NCBI GenBank assembly: GCA_025526995.1
Contig: JAHLKG010000001.1
Span: forward strand, 806,001-870,000
Reading direction: 5' to 3'
Length of the DNA: 64,000 nucleotides
Source of the DNA: Powellomyces hirtus
Lineage: Eukaryota > Chytridiomycota > Chytridiomycetes > Spizellomycetales > Powellomycetaceae
The notes under the pieces were generated by a model. The model was given only the letters and a program-made list of their open reading frames with translations, searched no databases and was not told the DNA's origin. Positions 1 through 12,213 of the stretch are shown in pieces (position 1 is the stretch's first letter; each line of letters opens with the position of its first letter). The position numbers were made by a program, and so were the translations under genes.

Positions 1-2025
1 CTGTGGCCAAAGAGTTCCGGAGGGGCGGATCCCGCAGACGCGGACGGCCGGTATATCGCCAGCAGAATGCACCAAATCAGAATGTCCATCACAATGACAA
101 GCGGCAGGCTGACGGCAAAGAACTGCGGCCAGCTAGGAGGAGGATCCATTGTGCCGATGGCAATTATGTTCTGTGGCGACGAGATCGGGGACGCCATTCC
201 GCCAACATTGGCAGCCATTGCGATTCCCATGATGAGGCAACGGGCATAAGAAGATCGGGCTGGTAAATTGCGGAGAATGGGCTGCAAAGTAAACTCATTA
301 GTACCAACGCTCTATCAATCGTTCACAAGAGACTGTTCCCACCTGAATCAGCGAGAAACACAAAACGGGAGCCGCCACGTTACTGATCCACATACTGGCA
401 AAGGTGCTGACAAACATATTCGCGAGAAGCACCCATTGTGGCTTGCTTCCGGCTTTTCCGAGAACGAATGACGCCAAGCCTTTCGCGATGTTGTGCTTGC
501 TCAAAGCCGACGCGAGAGAAAAGCCTCCCAGTAAGAGCATAATCACGGGGCCAAACATGTCCGAAAAGATCTTCTTGGCACCGTCTTTGGCGGTCATACG
601 GGTGTAGGTAGCGTTTCCATGCTTGTCAATTGTAGCCGTACGCTGTACACGTAGCACAACAATCATGAAGGGAACAAAAATTGCAGTGATGAATAGCGGG
701 AGAACCTGAAGAGATACTTAGCATCCACACAACATCCAGACGGAAATCAATTAGTCCGAGACCTACCTCCAACGCCCAAAGCAGAGAAGCAAAGACCAAG
801 ATCGCCAAACAATTTCGCTGTTCCACTTTCTCAAAAGTTGGAGATATCAACAAAGTCAAAAACGCGATGATGCATACGATGATTTTGACCCAGTCCCATG
901 GGATGGCCGGTAAGATCAGCTTCCTTCCGAAGAGATTGATCTCAGTGGTGTCAGGCTTTTCTACGTCGGAGGCGGCCGGAGGTCGTATGCCAATGGTTTC
1001 CCTCCTTCGCTCTTGTTCGATCATGTCCTTCCATATAGTATTCCTTTCCCAAATGACTCGTTCGCGCAGAGTTCCCTTCAGATCAGTCAAGGCAATCCCG
1101 ACCTTGCCATCCGTGCGGATGGTTGCATAGATGTGGACAACTTCATCAATCATCCCATTGATGTTCTCCTTTGAATTCGGGCGGAATGGGCGGGCAAGGT
1201 CAACCTTGGTCGCCATATAATGCCTGCGGAGTTTGCTGCCCGTCACTTTGTCGTACTTCTTGATGATTTTACTAAAACCGGTGTAGTTGAGCTCTACATA
1301 GTCCTTCAACTCTGAGAGAAGGATAAATAGATCTGTTGCACGTCTACTGAATCTATGGCGATTCAGCTTCATGCCCCTGGATGCCCACAGTTGCGTTGAG
1401 AAGTCTCCCGAGCCTGGCCGGTTCTGAGATCGAGCTACCGGTAGAGAGTTCTGACGTCGGGGCCATGTACCAGACGACATGTTCGTGGATCTCTGGCTAG
1501 GTAGCGTGGGTTCTTCAACCGATACGCCACTGCTAGAAGCGGGTTCTCCTGGCCCGTTCCCAATCTCCAAGTCCAGATGAACGCCTTGACTGCTTTCGAG
1601 CTTGCTCACGTCGGATATGAAAGCTTCAACTTCCCCAAATATCGAGGCCTCCTTCCTCGCATAGAACGCAGATATTTTGTCCAATTGCTCGTCTAGAGCC
1701 CTGACAAAGAACGCGTTGGCATCGTCAGGAGATAGCTTGGAAAGAAGCAACTGCTGTTCCCCTATTAGAGGCGAAGTCTCGTCATCGCCATCGCCATCCG
1801 CTTCGATATCCCTTGGTGAAGCCGGCAGTTTTTCGACACCTAGCATGGCCCGTTCGATCGCGTAAAGGATCTTCTTCAGCTGGGAGTACGCCCTAAACCG
1901 AAGAAGCGCTAAGCATGCAAGTCGACATGATTAATAGACGATCTCACCGCCATCTGTGCAACATACAGGTAGTTTGCCTGCCACTCTGGAGAGGCATTGA
2001 GCTGAATTGAGTGTGAGAACTTCAT
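1..2025 (-). CDS. SPX-domain low-affinity phosphate transporter (PHO87/90/91 type), C-terminus cut by window edge
   Basis: Plasma- or vacuolar-membrane phosphate carrier of the SLC13/DASS family with a regulatory SPX domain. The start at 2025 opens with MKFSHSIQLNASPEW, the usual SPX beginning. Splicing a GTATGT intron (about 1893-1966) joins it to AYSQLKKILYAIERAML, giving a normal SPX helix. Further introns lie at about 706-766 and 282-343. The last one leads into the transporter motif GGMASPISSPQNIIAIGT, typical of fungal PHO90/91. Several hydrophobic segments follow the SPX region (for example ILPAIPWDWVKIIVCIIAFLTLL, here in two parts: ILPAIPWDWVK and IIVCIIAFLTLL). The gene runs off position 1, so the end of the transporter domain is missing. 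SPX domains sense inositol pyrophosphates in this family. Family membership is firm; which of PHO87, PHO90 or PHO91 is not. Confidence 0.9.
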
Positions 2026-2417
2026 GGCTTTACGAAAGAGGCAAACAGGCTACGATTGGCGGAAATGAACAGAAGCTTTGCGGAGCTTGCTATGCTACCC
2101 ACTGCAGTGAACGTTTGACCCTCCACCCTGAGATAGTAGTCTGACTAGTGTGAGTCGTTCTTCTGAGAGCTACAATCCGCTAGCGTCGGGGTACAAACGC
2201 TTTGTGGGAACAAATCCTGGACTGTGCGACACAGTCGAGACACTCTAATTCATGACGTTGAGACACGGTACTCAAAATGAAAACACCGTTTCAATGACGT
2301 GTTGTTTTGTTGGTTTTTGTTGTTTTTGCAGGAGCGCAGATAGATATTTCAAGACATTGGTGTATAACAGCTACATACAGAACTTCAGGATTATATTGAA
2401 TGAAACGCCTCTTGCGT
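2026..2417. other. Intergenic, upstream of the phosphate transporter
   Basis: About 390 bases between the start of the transporter and the stop of the F-box gene, both on the minus strand. It must hold the transporter promoter and the F-box 3' UTR. No convincing ORF, repeat or motif was seen. Confidence 0.5.
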
Positions 2418-3921
2418 CTATAGATATAATGCATCCGCGCCCGTCAACTCATCGGGAGGTGGCAACCAGAATTGATCAATGCACACCTTTTCAGAGAGCC
2501 GCGCAAGGTAGGCATCCGATATCCCATCATTTGTGCCAACCAGGAAGGTGCGAAGCTTTGGACAGCTGTTTACCACAAGATCTGCTGATTCCTCATCGAT
2601 CCTGTCCACCATCATATCTCCGTTACAGCCGGCGATATCCAGTTCCTCCAAGTTGGGGCAATGTTTGGCGAGTGTCACGCAAAATGCCTTAGAAACAACG
2701 TCGATGGATGCCATTCCCAGTGTCTTTAATTGCGGGCCTCGTTTCGTGATCAGATCAATCAGCGCCTTCTCCGAGCTCAGATTGAGATCGTTCATGAACA
2801 AAGTGTGCAGATTTTTGGCATGTGCAGTAATCGCCCGCAGCGTCTCGTCGGTACATCCAGTATAGCTGATGCCCAAGAAGGCCAGATTGCGACACAGTGT
2901 CACAAGGCAGATAACTCCTCTATCTCCGACCTGAATGGCATTCCGCAACTTCACGAAACGAAGTTGTTGACAGGACTTTGCCAATCGTTCGATGGACCAG
3001 TCGGTAATGTCAGAATTCTCCTCTAAGACAATGCTTTGCAGCCTTGGACAGACTTCCGCAAATGGCGCTAGTATTGCATCTGTGACCCATGTTCGCCCTA
3101 GGTTCAGATGCACAAGGTTGTTTCCTCCGCTGTCATTCGAGTCAAGCCCATGATAAAGCAGCCAGTAGAAGTCTGCCTCTTCCTCCACAAACGTGACTAT
3201 AAAGGATGATCATGTCACATTATTGTCAACTATGATCAAGCAACATCACATGACGTAACTCACCATTATTCAAGCAAAGAGCGGAAAGCTTTCGGATGCC
3301 TCTGACAGTGCCCGGATGCCTTTTAAAGTCCCACAAATCTCCGTGTGTGTTTAGAATGGACTGGTGTTGCAAAGGAGCATTCAGATTGATCTCGGGTGTC
3401 CCAGACAAGCTGAACAACTGGATGTCTTGACAGCGATCGAAAATTTCGTCGAGAGATTCTGCGCGGAAGTGGTCACAGCTCATCTTCAGAAGCCGCAAGT
3501 TTGGCATGTATCCGATCCCGCTCCGAATCAAGAGGGTATCTCGGGGCTCGGCAACTCTGAACAAGCTCGTGTCCAAACGCAGGACGTGGGCTCCTGCATT
3601 CTGACTGATCGCACAGCACTCGACAAACCGTGAAAAGTCCTCGGGTGACATGATCAGCGGATTCTTCCAAAGTCGTTGCACGGTACAAGCATTCCATTGA
3701 CGATTGACAAGGGTACATGCCCACAGGTCGCGTTGCACGCGAGCACTCCTCTGGCCTGCTTCCTCTTGATCACGCATGTCAACCTGGACTTCCAAGAACG
3801 AGAGGATTCGGTCGATGATTTCCGGTGGCAAAAATGGCGCAGGTACATGGTGGTGCCTGGGTGAGTGGATTAGCTGGTGGTCGGCCCATCGGTGGTTGAT
3901 GCTGTTTGATGCAGCTGCCAT
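2418..3921 (-). CDS. F-box/leucine-rich-repeat protein
   Basis: Probable substrate receptor of an SCF ubiquitin ligase. Two exons (3264-3921 and 2418-3196) joined by a GTGAGT intron give 478 aa in one frame. An F-box lies at about residues 25-80 (LPPEIIDRILSFLEV, then LWACTLVNRQWNACTVQRLW). It is followed by leucine-rich repeats of the AMN1/FBXL type, with consensus pieces such as CPRLQSIVLEENSDITDWSI and CPNLEELDIAGCNGDMM. The ATG at 3921 is the first in frame. F-box/LRR proteins bind Skp1 through the F-box and substrate through the LRR. The substrate cannot be told from sequence, and chytrid genomes carry many paralogues of this type, so no name is given. Confidence 0.85.
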
Positions 3922-4410
3922 AGCATCTCGACGAATGGAACGATGAGAGTGCGGAGGGTAAAGCTTATGTATTCGTCCAAATAGAAGACTTCTTTCCCCA
4001 CACCAGCAGCAGGATAACTATCCCAATTGTTTCTCTCGCCTTTGATATAAATCAAATTAAATCACCCCTATCACTATTTTATTTTTTTTGGTTGAATCTC
4101 GAGATTGTCGGAGCGTCCGGAGCGGAAATGCAAGCGTTGGGTTCTTTTGAATCCAAGGACGTGGACAGGCGTTGGATCTGATCTCTCGTTAATCTCAGAA
4201 CGAATCCAAGGCTTCAGCACACGTGACGGGTTATGTTTGGTTCAAATGTGCTTACTCGATCCATAATGTCCGGTCACGTGATGATGCGCGCCTTGCGCGG
4301 GGCGAAAGTTCCCAACGGCCCGACATTCTCAACAAAGCTGCTGGGAGAATTCGGGCAGTGAATCAAGATAGATCCCTGTCCATTCTTAGTCATCTCCATT
4401 TCGCACCGCA
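3922..4410. promoter_or_regulatory. Divergent promoter region, F-box gene and MTR4, with two CACGTGA boxes
   Basis: The F-box gene (minus) and MTR4 (plus) start from opposite ends of this 489-base gap. Two CACGTG palindromes, each followed by A, lie at 4220-4225 and 4275-4280, about 135-190 bases before the MTR4 ATG. They match the general bHLH/CBF1-type E-box. A T-rich run sits near 4079-4090. Regulatory use is inferred only from position. Confidence 0.35.
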
Positions 4411-7400
4411 ATGTTCTCCGGAGACGCCGAAGATGTGTTTGACTTGTTTGACGAGGACGACGAAGATGCACCCGTGATCGTCCCTTCTATATCGTACAAG
4501 CGTAAGGATCCTGGAAGCAGCAGTCATACTGGTGTCAATGGGTCAGCTGAGAAGAAATCAAAAACGGCCCATATCCGACCTATCGATCCGGAAGACAGAC
4601 CAGTCGTGGCAGATGATGTAGCGCAGGAAGTTCAACATCAATTTGTGGTCAGAGACGGAGGTTTTGGGGAAGGCGCGGCGACCACCCAGAACGGTACTCC
4701 TACGCCCATTGGAGAAGCCTCGGCGCAGCCGCCGGCCGACGGAGGTGCTCCAGCAGAAGGGGGAAAGAATCTCGTAATCAGCCACCAAGTTAGGCACCAG
4801 GTTGCTTTGCCACCTGGCTACCCATACGTCCCGATCTCGCAACACGTGGAACCCGACGAACCCGCACGAACGTATCCCTTCACATTAGATCCCTTCCAAA
4901 GGACCGCGATCCACAGTATTCAGCGGGAAGAATCAGTTCTTGTAGCCGCGCATACAAGTGCAGGTAAAACTGTCGTAGCGGAATACGCTATCGCCCACAG
5001 TTTGAAACGCAAGCAAAGAGTCATATACACAAGTCCCATCAAGGTGCGAGTCGCTCACCCTCAAATAAGATTCATATCTTGGATGAGAAAAATGAACTCA
5101 CTGCCGTTTTGCGCATATTAGGCTTTATCAAATCAGAAGTATCGAGAACTTCTTCAGGAGTTTGGAGACGTTGGACTTATGACCGGCGACGTCACTATCA
5201 ACCCCAGCGCAGGCTGTCTCGTAATGACCACAGAGATTTTCCGCTCGATGCTTTACCGCGGCAGTGAAATCATCAGAGAAGTTGCATGGGTTGTCTTTGA
5301 TGAGGTTCACTATATGAGAGACAAATGTGAGGATTGTTGTAATATGCTCTCAGCCAGCACGAATCGATTACTGAAATACTGGATTCGTTCTCCATTCAGC
5401 TCGAGGTGTGGTTTGGGAGGAAACTATGATTCTGGTTCCCGATAAAGTACACTTTGCTTTCCTTTCTGCGACGATCCCCAATGCTATGCAATTCGCCGAA
5501 TGGATTTGCAAACTTCACAAACAGCCATGTCACGTTGTGTACACAGACTTTCGACCAACTCCCTTGCAACACTATCTCTTCCCAGCTGGAGGCGATGGTA
5601 TCCACTTGGCGGTTGATGAGAAAAGTGTATTCAGAGAGGATAACTTCCAAAAAGCAATATCTCAGCTGGGTGCTGAGAAGGATGGAGGTTCTGCAGGGCG
5701 CGGGGGACGGGGTGGAAAGGGAGGCAGAGGAGCACGAGGTGGAAGAGGTGGTAAAAGCGCTGGTCGGGCGGACAACAGCACTGCTGGTGAGTTGCTTCTT
5801 TGATTGTTCAAGTGATGCCTTGCGCTAATGGGAATCCATCAGGACCTTCCGATTTGTTCAAGATTATCAAAATGATCATGAGCAAAAATTATCAACCGGT
5901 CATTGTTTTCTCTTTCTCGAAACGTGAATGTGAAGGCAACGCGATGATGCTCTCCAAGGTTGATCTGACCACTGAAGACGAGAAGTCGCTGGTTGATGCG
6001 GTGTTCAAAAATGCAATAGCATCGTTGAGCGAGGATGACCGCGGATTGCCGCAAATCGTGAATCTGCTCCCTCTTCTTCGGAGAGGCATCGGAATTCATC
6101 ACTCTGGTCTTCTTCCGATCCTGAAGGAGGTGATTGAACTTTTGTTCCAGGAGGGACTGCTCAAAGTTCTGTTCGCCACAGAGACTTTCTCCATTGGTCT
6201 CAATATGCCCGCAAAAACTGTCGTATTCACGGCAGTCCGAAAGTGGGATGGCAAGGAAAGTCGATGGCTTGGAGGCGGTGAATACATTCAAATGAGTGGC
6301 CGTGCTGGACGACGTGGTCTTGATGATCGAGGAATCGTCATTCTGATGATTGATGAGAAGATGGAGCCTGCTGTTGCTAAAAGCATGCTAAAGGGCGTTT
6401 CTGACCCGCTGAATTCGGCATTCCATCTGACATATTCGATGATTCTGAATTTGCTGAGAATTGAGGGCATCAGCCCCGAATACATTCTCGAGAGAAGTTT
6501 CATTCAATTTCAAGCATGTTCGAAAATACCCGAGTTGCAGAAGGGTGAGAGTGCCTATCGTCCTTAATCTTGGTGGCTTTTCTCATCGACCTATATTTTC
6601 AGACATGCACATATATGAGCGGAGATTAGAAGAACTTGTGATTCCCAATGAGCAGCAAGTCCAGGAATATTACCAGATTCGTCAGCAGCTGGACCAATAC
6701 AACCGTGACATCCGAGATGTGCTGAATCACCCCCAACATTGTGTCGCTTTCTTGCAAAATGGAAGGCTTGTCAAGATAAGGATGGAAGCACCTGCAGACG
6801 CACCCGAAAAGGAATACAATTTCGGCTGGGGTATCATTATCAATTTCCAGAAAGTGATCGCGAAGGCCAAAAGTGGCGACATAACCGCTGTGCCAGAACC
6901 TCCCAAGATTGTTGTGGACGTGGTACTCCACTGTGCGCCAGGCACAGAAAACGGCACAAAGACACCTAAACCCTGTCCATCTGATGAGAAGGGCGAATAC
7001 CTCGTGATACCTTGTGCGTTGAGCGCGATCGATGGCCTTAGCAGCGTGCGTGTCTTCGTCCCCAAAGATTTGAAGGCGGCGGAAAGCCGAACCCAGCTTG
7101 GCAAAACCATTCGGGAGATTAAAAAAAGGTTCCCGGACGGAGTTCCTCTTCTGGATCCAGTGGAAGATATGAAAATCACCGACGAAGGTTTCAAAAAGCT
7201 GATAAGCGTAAGTGCCAAATGTTGCGTTTCCCCGTGTTGCGAGCGGTGTTTCTCAAACCTGTTATTTTAATCAGAGAATCGAGGTTTTGGAGGAAAGGTT
7301 ATTCTCCCATGCCTTGCACAACTCATCCGAACTACCCGAGCTTATTGAGCTGTTCGAAAACAAACTGAACCTGACGTCGAAGATAAAGGAGTCGAAACGA

Positions 7401-8151
7401 GAGATTCACGCGGCTGAAAGCGTTGTGCAGTTGGACGAACTGAAATGCCGACGCCGCGTGTTGCGACGGTTAGGATACACCAGTGCTGCCGATGTTATCG
7501 AAATGAAGGGACGAGTGGCTTGCGAGATCTCTGCGGGTGACGAGTTGCTGCTAACTGAGATGATTTTCAACGGAGCGTTCAATGACCTCACCGTTGAGCA
7601 AACCGTCAGTCTACTGAGTTGTTTTACCTTCCAAGAAATTGTATGTAGCTTTCTTTCTCGAAGGATCGGCGCCTGTGTTAGTCTTGACACGGACTTTTTG
7701 CCTTTTTAGACTGAATCAGACACAAAAATGCGCGACGAGCTTGGCATCCCCCTGCGAATGATGCAAGAGTCTGCCCGCCGCATCGCCAAAGTGTCGCAAG
7801 ACTCCAAACTGCCAATCGATGAAGAAGAATACATTGCGTCCTTCCGACCGGAGCTCATGGACGTCACATATGCGTGGTGCCAAGGCGCAAAGTTCAGCCA
7901 GATTTGCAAAATGACGGATGTCTTTGAGGGAAGCATAATCCGGTCCATGCGACGACTGGAAGAATTGCTCCGCCAACTGGTTGCGGCCGCCAAAAGCATA
8001 GGAAATACCGACCTGGAAAACAAGTTTGCAGAAGGTAGGAGCAGCGGTTCCATTGCATTCGCAATAAACGTTGAGACTCATTTGTCCCTTCCTGTTAGGT
8101 ATCAACAAGATCAAGCGTGATATTGTGTTTGCTGGAAGTCTGTACTTGTAA
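4411..8151 (+). CDS. MTR4: MTR4-type DExH RNA helicase of the nuclear exosome
   Basis: 3'-5' RNA helicase that feeds structured RNAs to the nuclear exosome, normally as part of TRAMP-like complexes. Eight exons (4411-5043, 5122-5326, 5400-5786, 5843-6544, 6603-7207, 7275-7640, 7710-8034, 8099-8151) close in frame to 1,091 aa, near the family's usual size. An acidic N-terminus is followed by RecA1 with Walker [10 protein letters not shown] (about residue 180) and the DEVH box (about 271). RecA2 carries [14 protein letters not shown] (about 558). The arch region contains FGWGIIINF, and a DSHCT-type C-terminus ends in [14 protein letters not shown]. The arch plus the C-terminal ending favours MTR4 over SKI2. 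A Gly/Arg-rich insert lies between RecA1 and RecA2 (about residues 378-400). Confidence 0.95.
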
Positions 8152-8950
8152 GTACAACAGTTCCAGCATCCGGACTTCAATAAACGAGCTGCCACTCGCT
8201 GCAAAGCATGATGGGAGTGATTCATGGGGAACCAGACTTCTGGTTTCCGTCGTTGCGAACACCACATGTAGCTGATGGGGAGTGAGTGCTTCAGAGCTCG
8301 TTACGAACACCGCATGTAGCTTTTTGATAGTTGGCCAGTAGTTAGAACGGGCTTCAGGCTCGTCATTTTATTTGCGTGAAACCTATATCCAATAGTTTCT
8401 CGCTTTTGCATGCAATTTGTACTCTTAAATGTATTTGTCACGAGAATTGCCACCGTGTGTAAAGCTTGATCGCCAGACGAATCAAGCCTAACAGCTAATT
8501 TTGGTAGATTTACAGCTACACTGAAATACCGATTGGACACATAAAGTAGAATGCCGGACTAGTGCTCAGAATCGTGAGATTTCCAAACGTGTATACGATC
8601 CTCTCGGGCAGAAAGTGATTAATTTGGCGAAAAAAGGGAAACCGAATTAGTTGATATGTAGTCGCCATGTGGCAGGCCATGTCTGAATTGGCGCGCCGCA
8701 TGTCTTTGCGAAGAGTTTGGCGAGTTCAGCTCGTAGACATAACTCCTCGTCCTCAATGTTCGGGGCAGTGTTGGGTATAGTGAGAGACTGCTCGAATCTT
8801 GACCAAGTCAGACCCGAGTGGGTTAGGATACGTACAAATGCTCGCTGAGTACCATGAACACCGAGTTTTCTGCAGAGATCCATAGGCTCGGCTTCTATTG
8901 GGACGTACAAGGCGCAATGGGACGTCCGAGAAGGCGGAAGCGGAAATGTT
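8152..8950. other. Intergenic, no gene seen; one imperfect 23-base direct repeat
   Basis: About 800 bases between two convergent genes (MTR4 and the SR-type factor). Short ORFs on the minus strand (such as 8647-8910) have no recognisable domain, neighbour or splice context, so none is called. The only structure noticed is a 23-base direct repeat at 8251-8273 and 8299-8321 with two mismatches. Confidence 0.4.
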
Positions 8951-10848
8951 CTAGTTCACAGGACTTTCCTTTTCAACTGTGGGTGTTTCATGTTTGACCG
9001 ACTGAATGTCCTCCGAATGCAACGAGTCCCGCACTGTTTCCGAGCTTCTAGATCGCGTCGCCTCCTTCTTGATTGTGGGTGTGTCCTGTTTGACCGGACA
9101 AGTGTCCTCAGGGGGTAACATGTCCCGTGCTGTTTTTGAGCTTCTGGATCGTGTCTCCTCTCGTTCCTTAGGCCGCGGTGAGGTATCCGAAGTCTCGTCC
9201 GTGAGGCGGCGGTTAGACTTCTCGACACGTGCTCTGCGTCGGCTGGATCGTGAGGGTGTACCAGCGGCGGCGGCAGTGCTGTCCGATTCCGATGCATTTG
9301 CGTCATCATCACGTTTCGCCCTCGACCTTTTCTTGCCAGATACGTCAACGGCTGGTGTCGATGGGATCTCCGAGTCACCGCCGGCACTGACTGTTGTAGC
9401 GCGTTCATCTCGGCTACTACGAAGTCGATGTCGTTTTTTGCGGTCTGGATCGTCTTCTCTGCTTCGGCGAGGTGAATGTACTTGATCATTGCTTTCATGA
9501 TCGCTTTGGCGATCGCGCCTGCGCTCATAATAGCGACGCTCGTCGTCACGACGGTATGATCGATCCCGCGAACGTGAGCGATGTCGATATCGGCGGTATG
9601 GGGATCGCGAGCGGGACCGAGATCGAGACCGGGAATGCCTGCGCCGGCGATCGTATGTTGGGGAACGCGAAACGCGCCGGCGACGAGGAGACCTCCGATC
9701 TGATAAGAAAGGAGAAGAGGTTTACGATGATGTAAACAGCCCATGTACAAGCATCGCGAATGCATACCGCGTGAACGATCCCGGTCTCTGTTCCATCCCC
9801 GATCCACGCTCCGCTTTCTCGACGCCGACCGCGATTCAAGGTGAACAACTTTGAGCGTTTCTGACTTAACGTCGGTCTTCAGGTCTTCTTTAATCTCTGT
9901 CTTGACTTCACTCTGCTCGTCATCAGCGCTATACTTCTTCGCAATTGCCGCTTGCGCTTCGGCCACTCTGCGCATGGCCGGATCGTTGAGAATAGGCCCA
10001 TCAGGGCGCTTGACGGGTTTGGTTATGGAATTTTTGGCAAAGTTGACCTTTACGGGGCGTTCCCCAACCATCATGCCATTCAGCTGCAGGGCTTTGGCTG
10101 CAGCTTCCTGGTTCGCAAACTCCATGAACGCATAGCGGTGAACTTGGCCTTGCTCGCCGGCCATTTTTACGGCTACTATTTCTCCACATGAAATGAAGTA
10201 CGCTCGAAGCTCCGGTTCACCGATTGCTGTGCTGATATTGCCCATGTAAACTGTCCGCGAAATCTCGTCGGCTTTTTGAGGATCAAATTGGAGAATCGAG
10301 GGATTGATGTTGGGATTTCGTGTAAGCATATCAACAGCGGCCGGTGATATGGTAGCGCCAAAGTGAGATGAGCTGGGCAAGGTATTTGTGATGAGGGACG
10401 GAGTGCTGGGCAACGGGTGGGGAGTAAGCGTTTCCGCAGTGATCGTCACGAACAGCGTGCGGTCGCCGAGATCCGTTCCGGTCAAATGCAAAGCTGTCTG
10501 CGCGGCAGAAGGATCGGCAAACTCGACTTGGCATTCCTGCACGCCGTCCTCGGTATGGCTAGAGTGAAAAAGCAGGAAGGCGTAAGCAAACGTGGGATAA
10601 GAGGCATCCTCGAAACACTTCTTGGAATAAAGCCGCAGGAAAATACCTGGGGTATAGCCTGAGATCTGTGACTTGCCCCAAGCAGCCGAAAAGAGTCTGA
10701 AGGATGTCCTCTGTGACCAATGACGAAACACTGGCGACCTTGCATGAGCGGGGATGAGTTGGGTCTGACCGCGAAAGCACCAGGAAATCTTATTTACCTT
10801 TACCCGAGAGTGGGCAGCGGCGGATGGGCTAGTGGGGGCTGCAGCCAT
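8951..10848 (-). CDS. SR-type splicing regulator with two RRMs and an RS domain (SREK1-like)
   Basis: Nuclear RNA-binding protein likely to act in pre-mRNA splicing. Four exons (10798-10848, 10647-10738, 9768-10558, 8951-9699) close to 560 aa. RRM1 is split by two introns: VASVSSLVTEDILQTLFGCL, then SHTEDGVQECQVEFADPSAA, then LGDRTLFVTI. RRM2 (about residues 150-225) begins with RTVYMGNISTAIGEPELRAY and contains YAFMEFANQEAAAKALQLNG. After RRM2 come FAKNSITKP and NDPAMRRVAEAQAAIAKKY, an order resembling metazoan SREK1/SFRS12. The last exon encodes long Arg-Ser and Arg-Asp-Arg runs, an RS domain normally phosphorylated by SR kinases. In the frame without splicing the RS domain is lost, so the intron at 9700-9767 matters. 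SREK1 orthology is suggested, not shown. Confidence 0.85.
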
Positions 10849-11243
10849 TGCGGCAATAGTTCCGGTATGTAGAATGGCCAGGGCCTCACAACATTCACAC
10901 ACAAGCGATGAGCTTTGCTAAACAGGTAGTTCACGATCTTACAACCAAGGGAGAGGTGAACCTCCGTCAGCGCACTGCAATCTCGCTTGGATGACTGTGC
11001 CACCGACGTGCGGGACGAACGTAACCTTAACCCTACGTATCAAACGGCCGCAGCAGCACTGAGATGTTTACAAAAATGTATAGACTGTGAAGAGTGTTGT
11101 GGCTCGCAAAATGCAGGACGCCCCCAAAAGCGTTTTATCGACGCCTTGGGGACTCTCCTGATGTGAGCTGCTGGAACGCTCCTGTCGGTTTGTTTATCTG
11201 TCCGTCTATTCTAAAAGCATCAGGAAAGTCAAACCTCGGGAAA
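10849..11243. other. Intergenic, promoter side of the SR-type factor
   Basis: 395 bases between the SR-factor start and the stop of the LIM gene, both on the minus strand. An in-frame upstream ATG gives an alternative start about 18 codons earlier, without adding domain sequence. Nothing else was seen. Confidence 0.4.
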
Positions 11244-12213
11244 CTAATCAGTCGTGAGTCCCGCGGCCCCGCCTGCGAAGCCATATCCCTTTGGCCCAAA
11301 ATGCTTTCCGTGGCACCCCTTGCAGTAGATCACCCCGTCTCTGTCTGCGATGGTGGTGGAGTCCAGCATCTTGTTGCATTCTTTACATCGGAAACACAGC
11401 TTGTGATATTTGACTCCCATGGGACCAACGACCTGATACATAAGAACACGATAAGAATAAGTGCCGCTTTGATGAAGCCCTCTTCTTTGATCTTGTTGGT
11501 AACCGAAGTTAAATGTGTCAAGTACATACCTGCTCGGCAAAGTAGACAGCGTTGTGGCAATTCGGACAGCTATCCGCGCCGCCGAACTTGGGTTTGATGG
11601 TCGGGGCACCGGCGGCAGCTGAACCGGCTGATATATTTCCGCTAGGCGTTCGAGCGAGGTTGGACGCTGAACCATTGGACGATGTCAGACTTGTCTGTGA
11701 TCCCGCCCGTGATCCGCTCGGCGAGAACCGTTGGGCATCGCTAATAGTCGTGTCTGTATTCAGAATTCCAGCTCCACTGCCGAAGCCGTAACCTGCCGAG
11801 CAACCATTGTGCGTTTGAAAACCGTATCTAAAAACGTACGGCTCGGAGCCATTGCTTCGTACCTTTGGGACCGAACATTTTGCCATAACACATCTTGCAA
11901 TATGCTTCTTTCTCGCGCTCCGTGAGACTCGTGGAGTCTAAACGCCGGTTGCATTCCTGCGGTCCCATGCCGAGTCAATCCTAGCCTTGGCGCGCGAGCT
12001 GGAGAAGAGTTCAATACCAGCTCACCTTGCACGTCAGACATGTCTTGTGCCATTGTCCACCAGGACCGTTGATCTGTTTGCCAGAAAGGGTGTACTGTCA
12101 GCTGTGCCCTGCGGCGCGAACACTTTTTTTTTGTGAGCACACCAAACCTGTTCAGCCATGTACACCGCCTTCCCACATCGTGGACACGAGGGAGATCCTC
12201 CAAATTTGCTCAT
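11244..12213 (-). CDS. Two-LIM-domain protein (CRP/CSRP type)
   Basis: Zinc-binding adaptor, probably linked to the actin cytoskeleton. Five exons (12148-12213, 12026-12073, 11863-11956, 11530-11792, 11244-11432) close to 219 aa. LIM1 runs from [13 protein letters not shown] through [18 protein letters not shown] to [21 protein letters not shown]2 runs from [13 protein letters not shown] through [18 protein letters not shown] to [20 protein letters not shown]. Each has the Cys/His spacing for two zinc ions, and each ends with the FGPKGYGF tail typical of cysteine-rich proteins. The linker is Ser/Gly-rich. Introns fall at the same place inside both LIM domains (after AEQ), a mark of internal duplication. 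An upstream in-frame start would only add about 37 residues of unlikely sequence, so the MSKFGG start was chosen. Confidence 0.9.

Noticed and set aside
8647..8910. 87-codon minus-strand ORF in the gap after MTR4
   Set aside because: No domain, no splice partners, and composition like the other random ORFs of the gap.
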